Part shown: one piece after another, positions 36,382 through 46,413 of the stretch
Numbering within the stretch: position 1 is the stretch's first letter
How the letters are laid out: every line of letters begins with the position of its first letter
Origin: Sarocladium kiliense
Taxonomy: Eukaryota > Ascomycota > Sordariomycetes > Hypocreales > Sarocladiaceae
Assembly: GCA_030734395.1 (NCBI GenBank)
Contig: JAUZTG010000029.1
Coordinates: 5,332,001-5,396,000, forward strand
DNA: 64,000 nt
Direction of reading: 5' to 3'
The notes under the pieces: generated by a model
Told to the model about the DNA's origin: nothing
Databases searched by the model: none
The model's input: the letters and a program-made list of their open reading frames with translations, nothing else
Program-made: the position numbers and the translations under genes

Positions 36382-37233
36382 TTAGACTCCAGGGAGGTGT
36401 ATGTAGCTCCAGGAGGCGTCATCATCGTGTGACGAGTCTCGGTTCGCAGCTGCTGACGAGGCAGCGCTCGGTGCTGAAATCTTCTTTGGAGCAGTGCTCA
36501 TACCAGTCAAGTCCTCATCGTAGATGATGACTGTGGGCATGACTTTGGAGCCATTGTGACCCATCTTACGGCCATCAGCTGCAAGTAAAGGCGACATCTC
36601 GGAGCCACTGTATGTTGTTGGGATGCACACGTGAGGGATTCCCTTGCGGATGCCGACCGCTTTTGCGAGCCCAATGGCCGATCCTGCTCCCACGCTGATA
36701 ACCACGTCGTGCCCAGTAATCCGCGCTACAGCATCGTCGACCACTCGGGTAGGGACGTTAACGACAGCTGAATCAAGAATTCGTGACTCAAGATTCGGAA
36801 TCAAAGCCTGGATTCGGCGAGCGAGTGCGATTCGTGACGGGCTTGAGACGATGAGAGGCTTTGAAAGATTGAGCCGGCCCAGCTCTGTGGGAAGTCTTGA
36901 TATCGTGCCGGGGCCAAAAACTATGCGTGGCGAATCGTGTGCTGAAGTCGAGCTTTCACAGCTAAAGGTGACTCGCTTGGACTTGTGGTGCTGACCTCGT
37001 GAGATACTGCCCGTGGCAATGCTGCCGCTGGTACTCTGTCCTACTATTATCACTGGCGAGCCGGATGAGTGCGAAGCAGGGACGGGAGATACGATAGTAG
37101 TGGTGGCAGGAGTAGATATGGTGGTGGTGATTGCCGAAAGGGCTGGAGTGGCACCGGCGGGCGTTGAGGACGTGACGGTGGTATCAGTCGTCGTAGTGTC
37201 TCTGCCCTTTCGTTTCGCCGGCGAGGCGTTCAT
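36382..37233 (-). CDS. Truncated iron-containing ADH / maleylacetate-reductase-like protein
   Basis: 283 residues from the chosen ATG at 37233 (MNASPAKRKGRD). The open frame continues 112 codons upstream with no family similarity, so I prefer the inner start. Residues 1-85 are Thr/Ser/Ala-rich low complexity. Then comes the N-terminal Rossmann-like domain of group III dehydrogenases: PRIVFGPGTISRLPTEL, KPLIVSSPSRIALARRI, VVISVGAGSAIGLAKAVG (the GGGS-type dinucleotide loop, here GAGS), HVCIPTTYSGSEMSP and the strand VMPTVIIYDEDLTG. In full-length enzymes a helical metal-binding domain of about 170 residues with Asp/His ligands follows. Here the protein ends about 30 residues later with a Ser/Ala-rich tail closing in WSYIHLPGV. 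It can therefore hardly be a normal reductase. The tidy ending could mean a stabilised shortened paralogue rather than decay. Confidence 0.78.
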   Translation of the reverse strand: MNASPAKRKGRDTTTTDTTVTSSTPAGATPALSAITTTISTPATTTIVSPVPASHSSGSPVIIVGQSTSGSIATGSISRGQHHKSKRVTFSCESSTSAHDSPRIVFGPGTISRLPTELGRLNLSKPLIVSSPSRIALARRIQALIPNLESRILDSAVVNVPTRVVDDAVARITGHDVVISVGAGSAIGLAKAVGIRKGIPHVCIPTTYSGSEMSPLLAADGRKMGHNGSKVMPTVIIYDEDLTGMSTAPKKISAPSAASSAAANRDSSHDDDASWSYIHLPGV

Positions 37234-38745
37234 GATCCTCCGGAAGACGAGGGCATCAGGAGGTATTCGGAGTCGATTTTCGGTGGTTTGCAGGTTGGAC
37301 GGAACGGCGTGGGAGGGGCTCGATCTACGGGACGAAGAAGAGGCCCGAGGATCGAGCCACCCAGATTCACCCCGTGACGGCAAGCAGGCAAGGAAAAGTG
37401 GCGAAATGACATTTTGGCGGTGCAGTTGCAGGGCGGAGGGGCGCCTGGGGAGCGACGAGGGGGTGCGTGCGGAAAAGGTGCAATTCCCATGGGCAACACA
37501 TTCAGAGGAGGGGCAGGTGGGTAAGGAGGAGGCTTTCATTGGTAGTGGCAGCTTGTCAGTCAAAGGCAACAGCTCATGTAATCAATACAAAATCGCATAT
37601 CAGTGCGAACAGTGAGCGTGACGGGCGGGTTGAGCTTCAATAGCACAGTATTCCACAGACTGGGTGGTCCGCTAGGGGCAGATCTAGCACCTATAATTGG
37701 CCCGATCAAGCGAGACAGGCCCCACTAGACCTTTTGCAGCAAAGGCCCACGGGCGGGGTGTTCGTACTAAGGCAAAGTTCTGGTCCCTGAATCGAGGCGA
37801 GTTTACTGGTCGGTGCTCGCTATGACTGGCTTGAGATGGAAGCATCGAGACCGAGACAGCCGTGTTCACTGTCCCAGGACTTTGCAGGTTCAAATGCGGC
37901 AGTCAGGAAGCATGCATCCCATTGGCATGGCCAGTACGGGATGATCAGAGCTGCAGCAACCAGACACTAGAGACTGGAGGAGGCTCGTCACGTGAGTTAG
38001 GCCTGGCCACCTGACTCGCCACCTGCATCGGAATGCCCATCATCCACAGATGGGATTCTCAGAAATCCCATGTTCCCGTGTCGCCACCCCTGCTCCCATT
38101 CTCAGCCAGTGTGTTTCCATTTAGTTCCCTCATAGGGATGCAGAGGATAGTACGAGAGGTTTTGGGTTTCCAGTCAACTACATGCGCTGTGTCGTGCCGG
38201 GCGCGGTTGTGTTGCATTCCCTCCCAGCAGAGAGTCGCGAGCAGTTGCGGCGAATTGTTAGATCTGTGGCTCCGATCCAACACAGCAACGAATGAGAAAA
38301 AAGATGTTGAAACTAGCAAACATATAAAGGCGATGAATCGTTATTACTTTTAATCTGTGAAGGATTGCTAAGACGTAGTCAGATCGAGAGTTCGTCGGGA
38401 CTGATCATGGCTCACGGTCGCAGTCGGAGTTGGGCGGCCTTGGCCTACACCGGCATTAGTTACTCCACCCCCAGGTCCGGCTTTGCCGCGATTTTCCTCA
38501 GGACACCTCGTAACTGAAAAGCATGATACTAAAGAGCTTCATTTAGTACCAATTTCCTGTTTTGTTTGTTCATGTGATTGTTCTCATGCTCAACCTAGTC
38601 CGACACAAGCGTTGGCTGACCCTCGAGCACTGTTCAGAACATAGTCCAGTGAGTCACTGGTTTCGAACACAGATCACGTTATACCGCACCTGCTACAGTA
38701 CTGATGATTTGCTTCACGCGGTTACATGTTCCTCTCTTTACTCAC
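37234..38745. other. Intergenic region
   Basis: 1.5 kb between the iron-ADH-like start and the 3' end of the WD40 NLR. The first ~340 bases are open in the frame of the upstream gene but without similarity. No further gene is supported. Confidence 0.45.
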
Positions 38746-41700
38746 TTACTCTACATGCACTCTTTCAGTATGTTCAAGACCGCCCCGAATCACTGCCAAG
38801 TCGCCACCGCGGGTCAGAATGATATCTCTCTCTGCTAAGGCACAAGCAATGACCCTTTTCCCGGCAAACCAGTCGTATGGGATAAAGAAGTGCTCAAAGA
38901 CCTCAACTGGCTGGGAACCTTTGTGTTGCAAAATGTCAACCCCAGTCTTGCTGAGGTCAATCGAACACACCCAAAAAGACCGATTCATGAAGACCAGTCT
39001 CCCAGATTCGTCAATTCCGATGACGTGGGCAACGTCCAGTCCGAATGTCAATTTCTGTGAACCAAGCAGAGCAGCTGAACTCAATGCTTTGAGCATGGCC
39101 TCCCTATTCTCATCCGTAGCTGGTTGATCTAACGTCGCGACGGCATCCGATCGCTCCTCTAGCACGGGGACACCATCCTTGTTTCTAATGGCAAAACAGT
39201 CTGCATTTAATATCGCAATCTTGTTGGCGTTGGCATCGAGCGAGCTGTTTGGAAGCAGCAAGTGGAGCATGATTCTCGGCTTCTGGTGGCGTGAATAGAG
39301 GCTCGCACCTATAAGCTCTGCCGTGTCGTCTAACGACAATGTGATCGATGAAACTTCAGACCAGTCGCTCCAGCAATAGACGCAGGCTTTGATGTTGTCG
39401 ACACATATTAGATGTAGGGGAGAATCTGGATGAGGCAGCCATATGCGAATGACCGACGTTTCTGGATATGTCCGCTCTCTCTCATGCTCACCGTTATCCA
39501 AGTTGAACAGATGATCAGAATTGCGAGTCGACACGACGAACTTCGCTGGCGTTTCAGCGACTAGCACATCTACTATTGCCCTTTCGGAGTCGAGGCGGGA
39601 TTTGAAGAGTACTGTCAGGTCGCTGAGCCAACTTTTGTCTGTTGACTTCTGGATCTTGTGTAGGAAGATCCTGTTAGAGGCATCGACACTAAGGAGGGCA
39701 TCTCTCGATTCAATCCAGACCAAAAGTCGGACTGTTGACCTGTGGCTGTAGAGAGTCCTTAAAGTCGTTGCCGTTTTCCCCTCGTAAAGTATAACTGATC
39801 CATCATCCTTTCCGCAGAAGATGACTTCCGATGTGTGATGGACCACTATCGCAGTAATCTTCGCTTTGGCTTCCATAGATACAGTCTCGACCATTGTAGT
39901 AAACGTGGGCCCGCTGCTCTCATCGCTCAGAGACTCCCGCAAGAGAGCTTCAGGTTCCCAGACAGTGCATTGGGTGCCTCGTATGTCGGCAAGAAGCAGG
40001 CTGTCTCTGATAAATGCAAGCTGCTTGATGAAAGAATTAGATGACTTGACTCGATAGAGAAGCTTGAATGTGTCGAATTCGTAGACGTCGATAATCCCAT
40101 TTGCTCCACCAGCCGCTAGGAGACGCCCATTGGGGCTGCAGGCGAGCGTTTGGCAATTGGCACGGAAACACTCTAGCTGCTGGTTAGCAAAGGGGTCAAG
40201 GAGAGCGAGATCGCCGTCGAGGTAAGCAGCGGCGAGAAGGTAAATGTCAGGGTTCGCCTTAAAAGCAAGGGCAACGACGACATGCGTGCTTGTCTCCCCG
40301 CTGGAGAGTTTCTTGCCACAGCTACCAGCGTAGGCGTCCTCTTTCATGTCCCACAGCGCAATAGGCTGACCGCTGTAAGCAACAGCAAGCATTTCATGGC
40401 TAGGAGACAGAGTTAATGCGCAAGGGGTTCCGCCCGAAGGCATTTGGCTCGTATCTGAAGGATCGGCATCGCTCCATGGCCTTCGCACCCACTCCTGCCG
40501 GACGTCTTGTCCCAAGTCAAAGGTCGCGACGTAATTACTGCGGCTCGCAACTAGAAGCCTCTCTTTATTGAACTCCATGCCCAGGGGGCGCGGAGGACTC
40601 GCAAGACTGTGCATTACTTGCCCAGTTTTGATGTCCCAGACCTTGATCATCCTTGTGCCGGATGTTGCTACAAGATTTTCTTTCGTCTTGAAAGCGATGA
40701 AGTTGACAACTTCACCATGCTCTAAAACCTTATACTGCTGATAGGATGTGGCGTAGTATAATGCAACGGTTCCTGAACTGAGACCGACGGCCAGGAACTC
40801 ATCGCCATAGTGCAAGACCCTCGGCTGACCCTGACGGAAGTCAATGCATAGCAGCCTATCGTCCCATTGCTGGTTAGGCGCACCAAGCACTACGAGCCTG
40901 CGGCCCGAGGCTCCTGTTTTGTAGACCATAGAGTCGGTGGGACAGAACGGAGGTATCAGCGAGTATATTGCTGACGGCGACACTGTGAGGGCGCTGGCGA
41001 ACATGGCAGGAATCCGAGCAAGGTCAGTTGTCCACTGTCGAAGCTCTCGAATCCGAGGATCTAGTGGCGATCGCTCAGCGGCGCACGCGTTGGTGTAGGC
41101 TTTGAGATGTTTCGAGGCGCGGATGAGCTGATTGAGATTTTGAGACTCGGCGATAGTCTCGATCCAACTAAGGACGTTGGATCTCAGAAACTGCACAACC
41201 AGCTGAAAGGTTTCCGCCGCCTGTGCATCGGCTCTCGATAGGTGATCTGAGTATGCCATGTATGCATAGGAGGCGAAATCGAGTCTTGTTGCTTGCGAAT
41301 TGGCCAAAGGGCGGCGTCGGCTCTTCCTCAGAGGCTTCATTTCCTCCCCGACAAGGTACTTGAGACATACTCGAGCTATTCGCGTGTGCGCCTTGCCTTT
41401 CTCAATAGAGAACTCAGAGTCGAGTCCGCCGGCTACAAGGAACTCTCTGGCAGTCTCATGCACCATCCTAACTCTTCCGGATTTGTCCACAACGACCAGT
41501 TGACCACAGAGCGCGGCGATACTCTCCTCTAGTCGTGGGGATGAGTCGTTGATATCCAGGGCCAGCGCGCCGCCTCGTTCGCTAATTGTCATCGGTCGAA
41601 CCGCACACGCTGCCCAAGTGAGAATTGCTTTAGCCAGCTCCTTCCCGCGAGAAGCCTGCGACATGTAGTCTAAAGTCCGCTTGTATAGCAACTCCATGCC

Positions 41701-43469
41701 TGTTGGAACTTCCTCAAGGATATGGTGAATTTCCTTTCTGCTGTGGCAGCGGAGGAGTTCCTCGAGCACTAAAGTCGTCCACAAGAACGAGCCGTTAGAT
41801 TTGTCAAGGGTCTTCTCAGCTAATGGCTCTCGATCCCCGGAGCCCACGACTCCTAGCGTCTGTGTCTTCCTCTCGACTAAAAGCCTAAGATCAGATTCTG
41901 TGTCTGCGATTGATAATGGCAAGAACTGAACTAGGTTAGGTGGGATAGCTGAGAAACCTTGGTCCAGTTCGACGGTATCACGGCTTGTGATGAGAATCCT
42001 CAGGGGAATAGATTCGTCCAGGTTGGAAAGAATGGTATGTAAGAGAACCGAGGGGTTTGAACACTCGTCCAAGGCGTCGATGACCCAGTATTGTCGAGTT
42101 GTCGTTGCCTTGAAAATGCAAGAAAGGAACAGAATTCTCCAGAGGGAACGTTCATCGACCCGATCTAAGCGAACTCCATCCGCATGCATCTCTAGGATTG
42201 CGTTACTAGCTCCGGCATCTGAGCTGGCCATCTGAAAGGCCAGAGATCGGAGACAACGACCTAGGTTGGACTTCGACTTGTCGCCGTGTTTGAAGAAAAA
42301 GTAGCTGCATGTCTGGCGAGTCTCGGTCCCGTTGAGTTGATCAATGACATAGCCAGCGAGAACAGATTTCCCTGTTGCTGGCTTGCCCTTGATCCAAAGC
42401 GTTCTATTATTTCCGGGCTCCCCGTCTCTCCATCCGAGATAAGCAGCCTTGGTCGAAATCCAGCCGCATGAGCCGTCCATCCGAGCTTCGCAAACATCTG
42501 TAAAATCATCATCTAATACGTCGGGAACGTCTAGGTATTTCTTAAGCAGTTTGATCCTGTCGCGCTGCTGCTGCTGCTTTGGCTCTGAGATTGCCGTGGT
42601 AAATTTGCCTACAGTAGAGGCGAGCGCATTCCGGAGGAGGATATAGTTGGAGTCTTCAGGTGTATCAAACTTGCATATTGACCGGTGGTCAGCAGTCATG
42701 GGTATTTGCTTCTCGTCAGGGTATCCAAGAACGGCTGATTCGGGGTCCACGATAAGTGAGCTGAAGTGTTTCATATTCCGTGTTTCGTAGAATGACCAGA
42801 GCTCAAGGCCAGTTGAGAAATGCCGAAATTCGTCTTGCTTCGCCATGATATATGCTTTCTTCATCACCAAACCACCCATGCTGTGGCCAATGACAACAAT
42901 ATAGGTACCTGAATTGGCAATGCATGGCGAAGTGCTGATTGCGCCGAGGAATGACTTGCCAATATGATGTATATTCCAGCAGTCCTCCTGGCCTTTCAAG
43001 TAGTATGAATCGTATCCATAGCTGTGGATGCGAACGTTATTGAATGCGGGATCCGTGGATAGCCACTCCTCTGGCCAGAAGTGAGACTGCGGAGACGATT
43101 TGCTCCATGTTTTTCTGGAGTTGCCGCCTAGGCCATGGACGAAGATGAAGTCGATCTCCGGCGTTGTCGGGGAATGTAGAAGGCTCAGTCCAAGTGGACC
43201 GCTCACGCCCTCCGCTTGATCGCCCGTGTTATTTGACGTCCTAGACCAGGTTCTTGGCAAAGAGAACAGGCTCCTGGAGCTCTTATTCGATTCGCGGCTA
43301 CTTGAGCGATTCTCATGATGTAGGTCGGGCTTTGCGCGCCACTGCTTTCGAGAAAACTGCAATCGTCAGCGACTGACCAGGTACAATTGGAGTCCCCATG
43401 GAGACTGAGGAGGTAGGCTTTACCGTTGTCATACACCCCAAGGTATGGGACTTCGTTTCCCGGACTCAT
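38746..43469 (-). CDS. NLR-like receptor: alpha/beta hydrolase - NACHT - WD40
   Basis: STAND receptor of about 1,547 residues. The long frame begins without an ATG, so I add a short first exon 43469-43437 (MSPGNEVPYLG) joined over an 80-base intron (GTGTAT..GCTGACGATTGCAG) to 43356-38746. The hydrolase shows IDFIFVHGLGGNSRKTW, RIHSYGYDS and the nucleophile elbow IVVIGHSMGGLVMKKAY. It then passes directly from MAKQ to DEFRHFSTGLELWSFYET, so the segment that in relatives holds FLATPHRGSD seems absent. The downstream block SLIVDPESAVLG and MTADHRSICKFDTP (probable catalytic His) is intact. NACHT: P-loop GKPATGKSVLAG (near residue 330; about 42361-42390) and Walker B YWVIDALDECSN. The C-terminal ~750 residues form a degenerate beta-propeller, with blades such as ATSGTRMIKVWDIKTGQVM, LAAGGANGIIDVYEF and CGKDDGSVILYEG. 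No in-frame stops. Role by family: incompatibility or immune signalling. Confidence 0.85.
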
Positions 43470-43831
43470 TCGATTGAAGTAGCGTCAGCTCGACGGCCAG
43501 TCTATCAACGCAATCATGAACTCGAACAATGTGGATTGTCTTAGAAAAGACCCTCAGGAATATGCTCCGTCTTGCGATTAAAGCATGTCACAAACATTCA
43601 GGCTTGCTCTGTTTCCCAACCACCAATTAGCCCCCCTGCAGGCTGGGCAAAGACACCACTAAGTACCTGCGAAATCACGCACCCAAGCAAGACCTCGTGA
43701 AAACGCCTATTCACCTGTCTGTCCCTGGTTCGCCATTTCTTGATGATGATGTGTTGATTTGGCTGCTTAGAGAGATTATCACATGTTGTGCATCGTTCAA
43801 CAACGTCTATCATCTTAAATCGGCCTTCCCT
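43470..43831. other. Divergent promoter region between WD40 NLR and deaminase
   Basis: About 360 bases between two divergent starts. The deaminase frame is open for 45 codons above its ATG, but that part shows no similarity and I leave it out. Confidence 0.45.
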
Positions 43832-44365
43832 ATGAGTCCCGAGACGAACCCAACCTTTGCGGTTGGGGACCATGAGGCTTTCATGGAATTCGCTCTCGTC
43901 CAGGCCCAGAAATCACCGCCAGCTGCCAACAAATTCTGCGTCGGGGCTGTACTTGTCGACGCTGATACGGGCAAGGTTCTATCGACAGGGTACTCCCTTG
44001 AATATCCGCGAGATTATAAAGGAGATCCAGGCACCACGCACGCAGAGCAGTGTTGTTTTATCAAGATCGCGGATGAGCACAACCTGCCTGAGCAACGCAT
44101 CCATGAGGTGCTTCCATCCAACACAGCGTTATACACAACTATGGAGCCATGTAACGAGAGACTCAGCGGCAACATGACCTGCGCGACCCGGATCTTGCGA
44201 CTGAGGAGTGCTATCAAGACTGTTTACGTGGGTATCAAAGAGCCAGGGACGTTTATTGCGCATAATGACGGGCAGGAGAGGCTGGAGGCAAACGGTGTCA
44301 AGGTTGTGTTCCCGGTTGAACACTGGCGCGATAGGATCACCGAGGTCTCGATGAATGGGTACTGA
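43832..44365 (+). CDS. Stand-alone DRAP/cytidine-type deaminase
   Basis: Single-exon 177-residue protein of the CMP/dCMP deaminase superfamily. Zinc-site motifs are THAEQCCFIK (His-Ala-Glu; Glu is the proton shuttle) and TTMEPCNERLSGNMTCATRI (P-C-x5-8-C). The PCNERLSG..C form is that of diaminohydroxyphosphoribosylaminopyrimidine deaminase (Rib2/RibD type) of riboflavin synthesis. FCVGAVLVDADTGKVLSTG matches the first strands. Here the domain stands alone, with no pseudouridine-synthase-like or reductase fusion. It could be a riboflavin-pathway deaminase, or a paralogue acting on another pyrimidine or on damaged nucleotides. The ATG at 43832 (MSPETNPTFAVGDHEAFMEF) fits the family N-terminus. 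The neighbour on the same strand is the fructosamine-kinase-like gene. Confidence 0.87.
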   Translation: MSPETNPTFAVGDHEAFMEFALVQAQKSPPAANKFCVGAVLVDADTGKVLSTGYSLEYPRDYKGDPGTTHAEQCCFIKIADEHNLPEQRIHEVLPSNTALYTTMEPCNERLSGNMTCATRILRLRSAIKTVYVGIKEPGTFIAHNDGQERLEANGVKVVFPVEHWRDRITEVSMNGY

Positions 44366-44676
44366 AGACAGGGATTGGTTCAGTTCCACATACATGATGA
44401 GATTGTGGAAATATCCGCCCGGCCCGCCCGGCCCGCCCATTCAGACATACAGTCTAAGTGATGTTGACGCTCCGTTGAAGGGCGAGATAGATCAATCCGG
44501 TCTAGAGCAGTCACCAGGGGACCTGAACTGGTGGCATGCTTAGCTCCCGGTGTCCCTCGGGGGCTTGGCTACAGAGTCGAGTGTTGCCTCACCATAGTCA
44601 AAGGAATATAAACCCCGCTTCTCTAATCCATCCTGCGGGACGCCGTACAGACCCCGCACATTCTGTAGCACTGACA
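44366..44676. other. Short intergenic region with GC-rich repeat
   Basis: Contains a GCCCGGCCC-type 9-base repeat, about 2.5 copies at 44416-44438, shortly after the deaminase stop. The rest is the leader of the next gene. Confidence 0.6.
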
Positions 44677-45894
44677 ATGAACTACAACGGGACGGATGGC
44701 CTTGAATTCGGGACGGGCAATACTAAAATTGACGCAGCTGTGTTGGCAGGTGAGTTATAGGCTACAGTGAACGCACGAGATCACCTTTACGCTAACAACC
44801 TCTTAGAACTTCCGGAAGGGTGCCAAGTGACATCTACAGAGAACCATGGTGTAAGCTTCTGGGCAAAGACAGGCCGCATCGATGTTCTACTCTGCAATGG
44901 CACACCGCAGTCCTTTTTTATCAAGTTCATCTCGAAAGAACTCGGCATGAATATGACCAAGGGGGAGTTCCAGTCAATGAGCGCGATTCACAACGTTCTG
45001 CCAGAATTCGTCCCAAGGCCGGTCGCCTATGGCACCTACAGGACAATACAGGACACCCACTTCCTCCTCTGCGAATTCCGAGAAATGACTGACGATATGC
45101 CTGACCCTTACAAATTTGCCTCTCTGTTGTCAACGCTGCACCAGAAGAGTGTATCGCCTACTGGCAAGTTCGGGTTCCACGTCACTACTTATGCAGGAAA
45201 TCTACCCCAGTTCGTGGCATGGGAAAATAGTTGGGAGATCTTCTTTGCCAAGACTATGAGACAGGCGCTTGACCTGGAAATCGAAAGGAAAGGACCTAGT
45301 GAGGAGCTCGATGCTCTCTCCGTTGCCTTGTTCGATAAGGTCATCCCAAGACTCCTCAGGCCGCTCGAGAGTGACGGCCGATCAGTTAAACCTTCCCTTG
45401 TTCATGGCGATCTTTGGTACGCGAATGCAGGGCTTGATGTTGATAGCGACCAGCCTCTTGTGTTTGATGCGTGCTGCTTCTTTGCGCACAGCGAATGTAC
45501 GTTCTCCTACTAAATACTCGCTATGACCCACGCTAACTATCTTGGATTTGAAGATGAATTCGGTCAATGGCGACCAGCTTGCAATAGATTTGGGGACGAG
45601 TACATTGCTGCCTACAACACATTCGCCCAGATCTCGCCGCCAGAAGAGGATTTCGAAGGCCGCCTAGACCTCTATAGACTGTGAGGCACCTGAGATCTCC
45701 TTGTCTTGATCCTGATCTATATATCTAACATCATGCTAGGCGATTTGATACACATGTCTCAGCGCTCTTTGTGGATAACGAGACACTTCGCACACAGTAA
45801 AGCCGTTACGAGGATCTCAGTCTTGTCTAGTGGCTAATGAGCTTATAGGGTCCTTGATGTCATGAGAGATTTAGTCCAGAGATATGGTCAATAG
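44677..45894 (+). CDS. Fructosamine/ketosamine-3-kinase family protein
   Basis: Five exons, 44677-44749, 44807-45496, 45554-45680, 45740-45796 and 45849-45894, are phase-consistent and give 330 residues, about family length. The fold is that of aminoglycoside-phosphotransferase-like kinases. Visible are the lysine strand SFFIKFISKELG, a hinge-like HFLLCEFREM, the catalytic loop LVHGDLWYANAG (His-Gly-Asp, with the Asn following) and the metal-binding VFDACCFFAHSEYEFGQW, equivalent to DPA..YGHREAD. Fructosamine-3-kinases phosphorylate ketoamines on glycated proteins, which then decompose (deglycation). Fungal homologues of this type are common and mostly untested. The second exon has SLLSTLHQKSVSPTGKFGFHVTTY, the family G-F..T.GN region. 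No targeting signal; cytosolic. Confidence 0.88.
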
Positions 45895-46413
45895 ACAGCA
45901 GCAATGATCTTATGCTCGCACCAGTGGTTAGGTTTGAACATCCCTTTGTTTCTTTCTTCCCAGCATGAACTTAGGCTTTGATCACCTTGAGTTACCTACA
46001 CGGTCCGGATAGAGCAGCGACGGGTCATGGTCCAAGCTAGAAATCGATGAGGATGACAAGACCTGGCTGGTGTGACTTTTAAGGTACGGACATGGCCGCG
46101 CTGAAGCCTCGCGAGCTTCAGGCAGGCAAGACTCTTTACACCTTCAAGGTCATATCCCACTTCAAGATATTAAAATTAAATAGATAGAGAGGCAAAAAAA
46201 CATAAAACACCCGGTCCAAGTTGTGTTCCTACAAGGACTAGTGTTCGGAATCCAGTTCTACACTACTTGCCCACTGACGCTGCAAACAATGTGGCCAACG
46301 CGAGTTACACAATCTTGAGAACTGTGAGTTGTGGGAACATCGCCCGCTTCAGAACATGGCAATGAAAACAGTGCAAGTGGACATGGTATTTCTGACTTTA
46401 CTGCTTTTAGTAC
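45895..46413. other. Convergent intergenic region
   Basis: 3' flanks of the kinase-like gene and the unknown minus-strand gene; nothing else recognised. Confidence 0.5.

Noticed and set aside
37234..37569. Including the upstream 112 codons in the iron-ADH-like protein
   Set aside because: That extension has no similarity and a low-complexity Ser/Pro-rich composition like leader sequence; the inner ATG at 37233 is more plausible.
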